Below are positions 9,274 to 17,678 of a stretch of 64,000 nt of DNA, piece after piece. How positions within the stretch are numbered: position 1 is the first letter of the stretch; the number at the start of each line of letters is the position of its first letter. Origin of the DNA: Brumimicrobium sp051745635 (lineage in GTDB: Bacteria; Bacteroidota; Bacteroidia; Flavobacteriales_D; Crocinitomicaceae). The position numbers and the translations under genes are program-made. The notes below the pieces were generated by a model. It saw nothing but the letters and a program-made list of their open reading frames with translations, ran no database searches and was not told the DNA's origin. Location of the stretch: assembly GCA_051745635.1 (NCBI GenBank), contig JBNJEH010000007.1, positions 7,624 through 71,623 on the forward strand. The letters run 5' to 3'.

Positions 9274-9792
9274 TTACTGCCCTTCATCTTTGACAGTATC
9301 ACCACCAATTGCAGAATTCTCCATATCGCGATCAAACAAGTATAAACCACCTTTGTCGCTTCCGATCAATTGTAATTTGTCCAGTATTGTGCGCGCCAGT
9401 GCCTCTTCTTCCAATTGCTCAGATACATACCACTGGATAAAGTTGTGTGTCGTATAGTCTTTCTCCTGAAGACAAACATCAACCACATTGTTGATACTCT
9501 CTGTTACGACAATTTCGTGCTCCAATAATGATTTGAATATTTTAATCATAGAGTCAAAACTGATCGGTGGTTTTTCAATCGCTGGTATTTTTGCTTTTCC
9601 TCCGCGTTCATTAATAAATTTAACCAACTTCAGCATGTGAAAACGCTCTTCATCACTGTGTTGATATAAAAATTGGGCTGTACCATTATACCCCTGATTT
9701 TCAGCCCAGGAAGCCATCGAAAGGTACAAGTGGCTCGATGATGCTTCTTTGACAATTTGTTCGTTTAAAACTTCTTCTACTCGTTCATTCAT
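9274..9792 (-). CDS. ftnA: Ferritin (iron storage)
   Basis: A 172-residue non-haem ferritin that oxidises Fe(II) and stores iron in a 24-subunit shell. MNERVEEVLNEQIVKEASSSHLYLSMASWAE is the standard first helix with a ferroxidase Glu. EERFHMLKLVKFINERGG carries the E..H pair of the second helix, and later Glu residues (LLEHEIVVTESI, SEQLEEEALA) complete the site. I prefer the ATG at 9792 to an in-frame TTG at 9813, because that TTG falls inside the predicted -7 promoter box. The cyclase fusion follows 5 nt downstream. Its short C-terminal tail (DMENSAIGGDTVKDEGQ) is polar and variable. Confidence 0.93.
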   Translation of the reverse strand: MNERVEEVLNEQIVKEASSSHLYLSMASWAENQGYNGTAQFLYQHSDEERFHMLKLVKFINERGGKAKIPAIEKPPISFDSMIKIFKSLLEHEIVVTESINNVVDVCLQEKDYTTHNFIQWYVSEQLEEEALARTILDKLQLIGSDKGGLYLFDRDMENSAIGGDTVKDEGQ

Positions 9793-9810
9793 AATTGATT
9801 CATTTTTAAA

Positions 9811-9818
9811 CAAAAATA
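9811..9818 (-). promoter_or_regulatory. -7 promoter element of the ferritin operon
   Basis: On the minus strand this reads TATTTTTG, an exact match to TAnnTTTG, 18 nt before the chosen ferritin ATG. I see no clear TTG at the expected -33 distance, so the call rests on one element. Confidence 0.45.
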
Positions 9819-9933
9819 CGAAATATACAGGAGGATAAAAACCTGTATCTAAAGTATGGAACCTTTCTAAGTAAATAATGTGCTTTACCGATTAGCGTTG
9901 CTTTTTATTACTACTCTCCTGTTTTATTGAATA

Positions 9934-10117
9934 ATAGGATTACCAATGTAAGTCGTAAAACAATAATGAATGCTTATTAAAGCATACAGCTGTTAGACAA
10001 TTAGACAAAAGATGGTAGATAACTGATATTAAGAATCATCTAACATCTAACATCTTTTATAAATCTAAGCATCCAATAAGAAAGAATGTTTTAAATTAAA
10101 ATTTACGACCTATCTTG
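9934..10117 (+). repeat. Dispersed intergenic element, copy 2
   Basis: Second copy of the element at 534-725, in the same orientation and about 90% identical by eye. It keeps the GTCGTAAAAC start, the CTGATATTAAGAAT core between the hairpin arms and the TTTACGACCTATCTT end. One arm is altered here (AGATGGTAGATA against ATCTAACATCT), so the hairpin carries a mismatch. It lies in the 530-bp gap between the ferritin and the histidine kinase. The rest of that gap (10118-10323) shows no gene. Confidence 0.8.
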
Positions 10118-10323
10118 GAACCAACTAAAAGGAGCTCAACGCGATGTGCTGAGCGCCCAAGTCGAAGTGAGGTTAAACCCATTTGAATAATTTATCCCCC
10201 GCAACTGATGAGCTACGTATTTTCAATTAGAAATAATGTTTTTACATTCACCTTCAGTTCATTCATAATAAATTTCATTATTTTGGCGCAATTATTTGTC
10301 ACACTTGCTGTAAATTAAGCGTT

Positions 10324-11550
10324 TTGTCTGCTATTACTACTATTTTGAATATCGGTATTCATCCGGAAATTAGTGAATCTGAACAAAAGGTTCGCAAACT
10401 CTTCAATGCCATTACATTTTTTGGTTGTATTACAGGATTGGTGCAGATTTTTATGTTTTTTTCTGTAGACAATTATGCCGTGCTTTTTCACTCAGCATGG
10501 ACTTTTTTTTGTGTCGTTGCGCTGCTGCTGCATCATTATGGCCATTATCAACTGGCAAAAGTCACTTCAGTTTATATTATCCTTTCTTTTGGATCGCTGG
10601 CTTCGGCCCGTATCGGTAGTGAATACTATCCACATGTTGCGTCATTTGGCATTGTTGTGGGAACGTTCATTTTTTTCGATCTCAAAAAAGAATGGGGTTA
10701 TATTGTCGGTTTTCTTTTGTTGCACGCTGGGTTTATCCTCTTGATAGAGTCTAATATTCTTCAAAATGAATCGATCACGATTGCTTATCCCATCGCACTG
10801 CGGACGACAATGATCGTGGGAACCACCTTATTTATTGCCCTTGAAATTTATTTCATTATTAACGTATCAACACTGGCACAACTGGAGAAAAATAAAAAAC
10901 TGCGGGTTAAAAATATTGTTCTTCAGGAAAGAGAGGAAGAAAAAACAGTGCTTTTACAGGAGTTGCATCACCGGGTAAAAAACAACCTTCAAATGGTCGT
11001 AAGTCTGATCCAGCTGCAAAAACAAACCATTACAGATCCCGAAATACAGCGCCTTTTCAACGATTTAAAAGAACGCATCATCGCCATGGCACGCATGCAT
11101 GAAATGATGTATATCTCTCAGAAAATCCACAAAGTAGATATTAAAAATTATGTGGAAGAACTCACGACGACGCTTCTTTCCTCCTCTGATTCCCAGGCAC
11201 CCGTAGAACTCAAAGTCGCCGCTAACATCAAATATTTATCGGCTAAAGATATCGTTCCCGTCGCACTCATTTTGAATGAACTCATTACAAATTCCGTCAA
11301 GCACGCTTTTACATCTAAAAACAACCTCATAAAAGTAAATTTTCAAAAATTATCCGATGATAAAATTTCGCTCCATTATGCTGACAACGGAACGTGGAAA
11401 CCTCCTTCTCCAAAAAATAATGGGTTTGGAATGGAATTGATCCAGTTATTGACGGAACAACTCGATGGTCATTTCGAGCGAAAAACTTCTGAATCGGGCA
11501 CGCATTTTGAATTTGTATTTGATGTGAACAGCAGAACATCGGACAAATAA
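10324..11550 (+). CDS. Membrane-bound HisKA_2 sensor histidine kinase
   Basis: A 408-residue kinase. Residues 28-180 contain five or six hydrophobic helices (ITFFGCITGLVQIFMFF, AWTFFCVVALLLHHYG and others), so the sensor is the membrane part itself. A short linker leads to LLQELHHRVKNNLQMVVSLIQLQ, the HisKA_2 phosphoacceptor box, with the first His of HHRVKNN as the site. The ATPase domain has the N box LILNELITNSVKHAF and glycine boxes YADNGTW and NNGFGMELI. The start is TTG at 10324; no in-frame ATG precedes residue 44. There is no adjacent regulator; the nearest is the LytTR protein at 14913. Confidence 0.88.
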   Translation: MSAITTILNIGIHPEISESEQKVRKLFNAITFFGCITGLVQIFMFFSVDNYAVLFHSAWTFFCVVALLLHHYGHYQLAKVTSVYIILSFGSLASARIGSEYYPHVASFGIVVGTFIFFDLKKEWGYIVGFLLLHAGFILLIESNILQNESITIAYPIALRTTMIVGTTLFIALEIYFIINVSTLAQLEKNKKLRVKNIVLQEREEEKTVLLQELHHRVKNNLQMVVSLIQLQKQTITDPEIQRLFNDLKERIIAMARMHEMMYISQKIHKVDIKNYVEELTTTLLSSSDSQAPVELKVAANIKYLSAKDIVPVALILNELITNSVKHAFTSKNNLIKVNFQKLSDDKISLHYADNGTWKPPSPKNNGFGMELIQLLTEQLDGHFERKTSESGTHFEFVFDVNSRTSDK

Positions 11551-11618
11551 GCAGCGCTTCTTCATTCCACCCCACTAATTTGAATTATATTTAAAGAAAT
11601 TATAGTTTAACACAACGC

Positions 11619-13760
11619 ATGTCAAGAAAAAACAACAAAATCAAGAAGAAAAACAAAAAGCAACTCGCATCGGCGATACGCGCTATTTTTAAGCAACAGC
11701 CCGATCAGCAATTCAATTATAAACAAATTAGCGGAATACTTTCAATCAGTGATAAAAACACGCGAAAGCTCATTTTGAGCATACTCAACGACCTCAAAAA
11801 TGAATCTTTCCTCAATGAATTTACGAGGGGTTCATTTATACTCAATGACACTTTTCAAAATCGTTTGACTGGTAGACTGGATGCGACGAGTCGGGGTGCA
11901 GGTTACGTCATCAGCGAAGACAGTGAACAAGATATTTACATTGCTCCAAAACACATCAATCAGGCCATGCACGGCGATGAAGTGGAGGTTGAAGTCATTG
12001 CGAGAAGAAAAAACAAAATAGAAGGAACAATTACCAAAATTATTGAGCGAAAAACTTCTCATTTTGTCGGTACGCTGGACGTTCAGAAAAAATTTGCCTT
12101 CCTGCAGCTGGACAATCAAAAGATCAATCAGGACATTTTTATACCCCTGGATAAACTGAAAGGAGCAAAAGATGGTCAAAAAGCCATGGTACGGATGACT
12201 TCCTGGCCCAAAGGCGTTGATAGTCCATACGGAGAAGTGGTCGAAATTCTTGGAAATCCAGGAAATAACGATACCGAAATGCTCTCTATTCTCATGAAAA
12301 ATGAGTTTGAAATCAAATTTCCGCAAGAGGTTGTAGAAGAAGCTGAAAATGTAGGCATTGAGCTGGATCCTGCTGAAATTAAAAAACGAAAGGATTTACG
12401 CGAAACCCTGACGTTTACAATCGACCCTTTCGACGCGAAAGATTTCGATGATGCGATTTCATACCAACCTTTACCAAACGGCAACATCGAAGTGGGCGTC
12501 CACATCGCCGACGTGAGTCATTACGTGCGTCCCGACACTGCAATGGACAAAGAAGCACTGAAGCGCGGAAATTCTGTGTACCTGGAAGACCGCGTCATTC
12601 CCATGTTGCCCGAACAATTGTCAAATGTTGCTTGCTCGCTGCGCCCTCATGAAGATAAATATACCTTTTCAGCGATTTTCGAGATCGACAAAAACGACAA
12701 GGTGGTTGACGAATGGTTTGGGAAAGGTGTTATTCACAGTGATTATCGTTTTGCCTATGAAGATGCACAAGCTATCATTGAAGGTGAAAAGCACGAAATT
12801 GCAACAGCAGTTAATATGCTGGATGGCATCGCGAAGCGTTTGCGAAAAAAACGCCTGAATAACGGAGCACTCTCTATCAATTCTGAAGAAGTCAGTTTTA
12901 TACTCGACGACGACGGCGAACCCGTTCGGGTCGTAAATAAAGTTCAAAAAGACGCTAACAAACTCATTGAAGAGTTTATGTTACTGGCCAATCGCCGAGC
13001 TGCCACTTTTGCGGGAAAATTACCAGATAACAAAGGATCGGACAACAATTTTATCTACCGCTGTCACGATAAACCCGACCTCGCTAAAATTGAAACCTTT
13101 AAAGTATTTATCGACAAATTTGGGTACGATTTTACGTTCAGGGATTACAGTGATATTGCGAAAAATCTGAACAAACTTTTCGACAAAGTTAAAGATACAC
13201 CCGAAAGCGGTCTCATTCAATCTATGGCAATTCGATCCATGGCGAAAGCTTCCTATGAAACCAATAACATCGGCCATTTCGGTTTAGCTTTTGATTATTA
13301 CACGCACTTTACTTCTCCCATTCGTCGTTATGCAGACCTCGTGGTTCACCGCATCATGATGGATAAATTGCACAAAAAACAAGTCAATTACGGGAATCAA
13401 CTGAATGAGATTTGTAAGCACATTTCTGCGCAGGAACGCAAAGCCATCGATGCTGAACGAGAATCTAACAAGTTCTTTCAGGTCAAATTTCTCAAAGATC
13501 AAGTCGGTGAAATTTTTCATGGAACCGTCTCTGGACTCGCGGATTTTGGCATGTTTATAAAAATCGATGAAAACTACTGCGAAGGTATGGCCACCATCAA
13601 TTCATTGCCGGGTGACCATTTTTATTTTGACGCCAATAAATTTCGGATCGTAGGAAAAAACACAAAACAGGAATACAACTTCGGCGACCACATTAAAGTG
13701 CAGGTCAAAGGTGTGGACTTATTGAAAAAGCAAATTGATCTTGAAGTGCTGGAAGATTAG
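11619..13760 (+). CDS. rnr: Ribonuclease R (3'-5' exoribonuclease)
   Basis: A 713-residue RNase II/R family enzyme that degrades structured RNA processively from the 3' end. Order: lysine-rich start (SRKNNKIKKKNKKQ), winged-helix-like segment to about 75, two cold-shock OB domains (GRLDATSRGAGYVISED..., HFVGTLDVQKKFAFLQLD), RNB catalytic domain from about 255 to 590, and S1 domain from about 635 (GEIFHGTVSGLADFGMFIKI). The metal-binding aspartates are in TIDPFDAKDFDDAISY near 266-281, and HFTSPIRRYADLVVHR is the conserved late motif. Length is normal. Its stop lies 2 nt from that of the convergent rpiB. Confidence 0.96.
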   Translation: MSRKNNKIKKKNKKQLASAIRAIFKQQPDQQFNYKQISGILSISDKNTRKLILSILNDLKNESFLNEFTRGSFILNDTFQNRLTGRLDATSRGAGYVISEDSEQDIYIAPKHINQAMHGDEVEVEVIARRKNKIEGTITKIIERKTSHFVGTLDVQKKFAFLQLDNQKINQDIFIPLDKLKGAKDGQKAMVRMTSWPKGVDSPYGEVVEILGNPGNNDTEMLSILMKNEFEIKFPQEVVEEAENVGIELDPAEIKKRKDLRETLTFTIDPFDAKDFDDAISYQPLPNGNIEVGVHIADVSHYVRPDTAMDKEALKRGNSVYLEDRVIPMLPEQLSNVACSLRPHEDKYTFSAIFEIDKNDKVVDEWFGKGVIHSDYRFAYEDAQAIIEGEKHEIATAVNMLDGIAKRLRKKRLNNGALSINSEEVSFILDDDGEPVRVVNKVQKDANKLIEEFMLLANRRAATFAGKLPDNKGSDNNFIYRCHDKPDLAKIETFKVFIDKFGYDFTFRDYSDIAKNLNKLFDKVKDTPESGLIQSMAIRSMAKASYETNNIGHFGLAFDYYTHFTSPIRRYADLVVHRIMMDKLHKKQVNYGNQLNEICKHISAQERKAIDAERESNKFFQVKFLKDQVGEIFHGTVSGLADFGMFIKIDENYCEGMATINSLPGDHFYFDANKFRIVGKNTKQEYNFGDHIKVQVKGVDLLKKQIDLEVLED

Positions 13761-13762
13761 CT

Positions 13763-14206
13763 TTAGGAACAGGCAATCTTATTGACGCGACGCGCATGGC
13801 GTCCCCCTTCAAAAGAAGTCGTTAAAAATGCTTCAACCATTGTTTTTGCCGCCGCGAAATCCACAAATCGCGCCGGTAGTGCAATAATATTGGCATTGTT
13901 GTGCTGGCGCGCCAATTGTGCAATTTCTTCATTCCAGCAAAGGGCACTGCGAATTTCCTGGTGCTTATTCACCGTCATATTAATTCCATTTCCACTTCCG
14001 CAAATTACAATGCCTAAAGTGTCTTTATTTTCTTCGATATGATGCGCCACGGGATGACCATAATCGGGATAATCGATGCTTTCCGCAGAGTGACAACCGT
14101 AATCTTTGAAGGTGTAGCCTTTGGGTTTAAAAAAGTCCTTCAATGCTTCTTTGAGTTCGTATCCTGCATGATCGGAGCCGATGGGAATAATTCTATCTTT
14201 GTTCAT
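13763..14206 (-). CDS. rpiB: Ribose-5-phosphate isomerase B
   Basis: A 147-residue enzyme that interconverts ribose 5-phosphate and ribulose 5-phosphate in the pentose phosphate pathway. IPIGSDHAGYELKEALKDFF opens the RpiB/LacAB fold with its substrate-binding Asp-His. LGIVICGSGNGINMTVNK carries the catalytic Cys, and EEIAQLARQHNNANIIALPARF is the conserved sugar-isomerase segment. The C-terminal RHARRVNKI helps bind phosphate. I take the ATG at 14206; a GTG immediately before it is in frame but less likely. It converges on rnr with almost no spacing. Confidence 0.95.
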   Translation of the reverse strand: MNKDRIIPIGSDHAGYELKEALKDFFKPKGYTFKDYGCHSAESIDYPDYGHPVAHHIEENKDTLGIVICGSGNGINMTVNKHQEIRSALCWNEEIAQLARQHNNANIIALPARFVDFAAAKTMVEAFLTTSFEGGRHARRVNKIACS

Positions 14207-14209
14207 CAC

Positions 14210-14912
14210 AATTACTTTTTTACAAAACTAATGAATTAACAAAAGTGATGACTTATAAACATTTGATCTATTTTAATTTTTTTATGCCCAGCTATACGGC
14301 ATTCTATCAATAAGTTTTTCGACATGGTTATAAACAAACTGGTTATTTATTGTTTATAGTATCTGAGAAAAAAACCTTGATTATCTCAATAATTTTTACA
14401 AACCAGAATAGCATCGATATAAACAAGTGAAAGTTTTGCTTTTTTATGAGCAGATATAAACAACTTTCAACAATATTTTTACCGGTTTTAAGTAAAAAGT
14501 TGTTCAATGATCGCGCTTTTTAGTATTTGTTAATAACCGCTCAATAAGTTTGAATAACAATGATTTAATTTCCTAATAACATGTGAATAACAGGTTGGTT
14601 TTTGTGAATAATGAAAAATCCAACTCTTTAAATGAAAAGTTACACCCAATGCTAACAGCTTAATAGTAGTAGTAAATAGATTTTTAAAAATTTTCTTTAT
14701 TGTATTATTTATGAAGATCGATAAATTGAAACTTAATGAATTTACTTAGGTATTCTAAAGATTTTCGTGTATTTTTATTCTAATGCATTGATTATCTTTT
14801 TATTTAGTCTATTTTATTTTGTAGTTTGTCGAAGATTTAATTAAATTCATGGTGTAAATAGCAACTGCGTTTTTAAAAGTTTCATTAAGTTTGTTGAACA
14901 TTAATTTGATTT
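14210..14912. other. 700-bp AT-rich gap with DnaA-box-like words
   Basis: No convincing ORF lies here. The DNA is strongly AT-rich and repeats a few words. TTATAAACA occurs at 14253-14261 and 14328-14336, and ATATAAACA at 14417-14425 and 14454-14462. TGTGAATAA, the complement of TTATTCACA, which fits the loose DnaA box TTATNCACA, occurs at 14582-14590 and 14603-14611. It may be an origin-like or regulatory region for the LytTR gene, or only AT-rich spacer; the sequence alone does not decide. Confidence 0.4.
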
Positions 14913-15665
14913 ATGTCAAAAATAAAAGTACTTGTTGTCGAGGATGAATCCATTGTATCGAAGGATATTCAGCACAGTTTGAAGCGATTGGGATATATTG
15001 TTTCCGGTGCTGCAGCAACAGGTGAGAAATCGGTTGATTTAGCCGCTGAAGAAAAACCACACATCGTGCTCATGGATATCATGTTGAAAGGTGATATGAA
15101 TGGTATCGAGGCAGCTGAAATTATCAAAAGAGAACACAATATTCCAGTTATTTTTCTCACCGCTTATGCAGACGAAGCGACACTGGAAAAGGCCAAAATA
15201 ACGGAACCTTACGGTTATATTATTAAACCGTTTAAAGAGATTGATTTACACACTTCGATCGAAATGGCGCTGTACAAGCACAAAAAGGAGAAAGAAGTTG
15301 AAAAAGAACGCGATCTGCTTTATTCTTTGGTGGATGGCAAAGAATCGCGCGATTTTATTTTTGTAAAATCAAACTCGAGATTGGTAAAGCTGAATACCAA
15401 GGACATTTTCTTTGTGGAAGCACTCAAGGATTACGTCGTAATCAATACGCTGGACAAGCGCTATACCATCCATTCTACGATGAAAGACATTGAAAAGAAG
15501 CTCGGCGATGAAGAATTTATTCGGGTACATCGTTCATTCATCGTTCGACTCGATAAAATAGCTTCGATAGAATATCCCAACCTGCAACTTGAAAAGGATA
15601 AAAAGTTAATTCCCATCGGTGGTTCGTACAAAGAACATTTGGTGAAGAAAATTAACCTCGTATAA
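14913..15665 (+). CDS. LytTR-family response regulator
   Basis: A 250-residue DNA-binding response regulator. The receiver domain (1-122) has KVLVVEDESIVSKDIQ with the acidic pair, HIVLMDIMLKGDMNGIEAA with the phospho-accepting Asp near residue 55, and VIFLTAYADE...GYIIKPFKE with the conserved Thr and Lys. A helical linker (KHKKEKEVEKERDLL) leads to a LytTR domain (about 148-250): KLNTKDIFFVEALKDYVVI, FIRVHRSFIVRLDKIASIE. The cognate kinase is not adjacent; the HisKA_2 kinase at 10324 is a candidate, since this pairing is frequent in Bacteroidota. The M23 gene follows 16 nt after the stop. Confidence 0.92.
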   Translation: MSKIKVLVVEDESIVSKDIQHSLKRLGYIVSGAAATGEKSVDLAAEEKPHIVLMDIMLKGDMNGIEAAEIIKREHNIPVIFLTAYADEATLEKAKITEPYGYIIKPFKEIDLHTSIEMALYKHKKEKEVEKERDLLYSLVDGKESRDFIFVKSNSRLVKLNTKDIFFVEALKDYVVINTLDKRYTIHSTMKDIEKKLGDEEFIRVHRSFIVRLDKIASIEYPNLQLEKDKKLIPIGGSYKEHLVKKINLV

Positions 15666-15681
15666 GATCATTGGTGCTTTG

Positions 15682-16335
15682 ATGGTGAACAGTCTTGCGT
15701 TTGTATCCCTAATTCAGCATGGAGAAGTAGCTGACTTTTGCCGTATCGACCTTTCTGCGTCAACCAAAGATCTATCAGCAAAAGCGATAAATGATCCCTT
15801 TCTCATGCAAAAAGCTATTGAAAAATTCGTTTCTGATCGTGGAAAATCGATTGCTTATGGCGGATATCTCGAAAAACGATCATTGTATCAGCGCAGCAGT
15901 CATTTTCAGGCCGGACAGCAGGAACGGAATATTCATCTCGGTATCGATTTCTGGTGCGATGTCCACCGCGGCGTTTGTTGTCCCTTCGACGGCGTCGTTC
16001 ACAGTTTTCAAATCAATGATCATTTCGGGGATTACGGACCGACGATCATACTGGAACACACCATTCACAACGAAAAGTTTTATGCGCTCTATGGTCATTT
16101 ATCTAGGAATAGCTTAACAGACAAAGAAACAGGTCAAAAGATAACAAAAGGTGATGTTTTTGCACGCGTTGGAGATAAGGATGTCAATGGTCACTACGCG
16201 CCTCATTTGCACTTTCAGATCATCAGGGATATACAGGATTATCGCGGCGACTATCCGGGTGTCTGCAGCTCAAGTGAGCTCGATTATTATAAAAAGAATT
16301 GCCCTAACCCTGCAAAATTCATCGGTTTCGAATGA
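15682..16335 (+). CDS. M23-family metallopeptidase-like protein without signal peptide
   Basis: A 217-residue protein with the LytM/M23 core. HLGIDFW is the first zinc motif (HxxxD), GHLSRNSL the middle motif and HLHFQ the second zinc motif (HxH), so the metal site looks intact. M23 enzymes usually cut peptidoglycan cross-links outside the cytoplasm, yet no signal peptide, lipobox or membrane helix is visible from the ATG at 15682 (an in-frame TTG directly precedes it). The ending NPAKFIGFE recalls M23 domains fused to other enzymes. It probably shares a transcript with the LytTR regulator. The substrate is open. Confidence 0.75.
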   Translation: MVNSLAFVSLIQHGEVADFCRIDLSASTKDLSAKAINDPFLMQKAIEKFVSDRGKSIAYGGYLEKRSLYQRSSHFQAGQQERNIHLGIDFWCDVHRGVCCPFDGVVHSFQINDHFGDYGPTIILEHTIHNEKFYALYGHLSRNSLTDKETGQKITKGDVFARVGDKDVNGHYAPHLHFQIIRDIQDYRGDYPGVCSSSELDYYKKNCPNPAKFIGFE

Positions 16336-16336
16336 T

Positions 16337-17587
16337 TCATTTTCCTAAAAGTTCTTCGATGAACGACCGCGTTTCGCGCTTATATTTTTCGTAGACTTCA
16401 CCCGTACCAGGTCCGTTAAACCCCGTGTGAATACGAGCTACATTGCCATGCCGATCAATAAAAAGGGTGGTGGGAAATGAGGAAATGGTATTGAGCATTT
16501 CAAAATCGGTGCTGGCTTTTTCTTTGCTCGCTTTTCCTCCTACCAGAATGGGGTAAGGAACCGATTTATTCATCCTGAACCGTTCGATGCGGGCTGCCTG
16601 TTGTTGAAAATTATCGGGGTATTCGTATCCAATTCCTATGATTTCCAGTCCTTTTTCGCGATAATCTGCATAGAGTTTCTTGTAAAATTCCGTTTCGTCC
16701 AGACAGTTCGGACACCAGGTACCCAGGATTTGAAACATAATGACCTGACCTCGTAGCGAATCGTTCGGATATTGAAATAATGAGCTGTCTGTAGTTAGAA
16801 AAGAAAGCTCCATTTTGTCGCTGGTCATGTACGTGAGTTCTTCGGGATCGCGCAACGCAGTGCTGTCATTTTTTGTAGCCATCCACTCGGTTTCCCAATG
16901 TGATCCGGAATAGAATTTACCCGATAACGTATCGTTGCTGAGTGTTGCCGTAAATAAAAATGCATGTGCACCATCAAAAGTAGCCAGCGTTAGCGAATCT
17001 TCATCTAAAGCGCCCTGCAAATATCGGTAGTCGCCCGTTTCGGTCATGAAAGTTCCTGTAAGTTTACCATTATTCGATTGATCAAATTGACCAATCGCCG
17101 GATATTCGTCGGGTGAACCCGTCTCAAACACCGTATTCCATTGCCCTTCAATTGCGCTGTTGGATGCGTTCGTATCGTTCCAAATCGCACTGTCTTTTAT
17201 AGGAATGGCTTCAAATGGTATCCGCCGATGACTTGACCGATCCGGTTGAACGAAGTATCCCTTGAGTTCTCGTTTGGATGAATGAACAATCAGATAGTTG
17301 GAATAGGCCGGAAAATGAAGCATTAGACTATCACCTTTTTTTTCCTGTTGGAGGACTAAGGTTTCCGCGTCGTTGAGGATTTTAAAATCCCCCCGTTCAT
17401 CCGACTGTAAAAGAAAAGGTAAATCCAGATCGTTTTTGATATTCAGCGTTCCCTTCCAGTGTTGATGCGGTTTTTTTGTGTTTTTTATTGCGTTATCACG
17501 GGTTGTATCTTTCTCATTTTTAGGAGATGAACAACATTGCAACAAGAGTGCAATTCCGCAAAAAAGCATAAACTGGTCGTAGCGCAT
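16337..17587 (-). CDS. TlpA-like thioredoxin-fold lipoprotein
   Basis: A 416-residue predicted lipoprotein. The N-terminus MRYDQFMLFCGIALLLQCCSS has a hydrophobic helix and a lipobox-like LLQC. Residues 30-260 form a variable beta-rich part of the kind that precedes TlpA domains in Bacteroidota (AIEGQWNTVFETGSPDEYPAIGQF...). The thioredoxin fold occupies about 275-410 with the redox pair CPNC in GTWCPNCLDETEFYKKLY and a cis-Pro loop in SSFPTTLFID. It should act as a thiol-disulfide reductase in the periplasm; partners are unknown. It has its own promoter at 17604-17636 and converges on the M23 gene, with 1 nt between stops. Confidence 0.88.
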   Translation of the reverse strand: MRYDQFMLFCGIALLLQCCSSPKNEKDTTRDNAIKNTKKPHQHWKGTLNIKNDLDLPFLLQSDERGDFKILNDAETLVLQQEKKGDSLMLHFPAYSNYLIVHSSKRELKGYFVQPDRSSHRRIPFEAIPIKDSAIWNDTNASNSAIEGQWNTVFETGSPDEYPAIGQFDQSNNGKLTGTFMTETGDYRYLQGALDEDSLTLATFDGAHAFLFTATLSNDTLSGKFYSGSHWETEWMATKNDSTALRDPEELTYMTSDKMELSFLTTDSSLFQYPNDSLRGQVIMFQILGTWCPNCLDETEFYKKLYADYREKGLEIIGIGYEYPDNFQQQAARIERFRMNKSVPYPILVGGKASKEKASTDFEMLNTISSFPTTLFIDRHGNVARIHTGFNGPGTGEVYEKYKRETRSFIEELLGK

Positions 17588-17603
17588 GGCGTGTTATTTT
17601 TAC

Positions 17604-17636
17604 CAAAAATACAATCTTCCCGTTATATTCGTGCAA
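17604..17636 (-). promoter_or_regulatory. Bacteroidota-type promoter of the TlpA-like gene
   Basis: On the minus strand TTG (complement of 17634-17636) is followed after 22 bp by TATTTTTG (complement of 17604-17611). The 22-bp spacing equals that of the usp promoter at 4372. It lies just upstream of the ATG at 17587. Confidence 0.6.
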
Positions 17637-17660
17637 CCTTTTATTTAATATTGTAGTCTA

Positions 17661-17668
17661 TACTTTTG
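17661..17668 (+). promoter_or_regulatory. -7 promoter element of the ECF sigma gene
   Basis: TACTTTTG matches TAnnTTTG and lies 10 nt before the ATG at 17679, so the leader would be very short. I do not see a TTG at the -33 distance. Confidence 0.4.
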
Positions 17669-17678
17669 AAAGATTAAA

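Noticed and set aside
14660..14680. TAGTAGTAGTAA as another copy of the small-RNA leader
   Set aside because: The GGTTTCATAAG part, the hairpin and the T-run are all absent.
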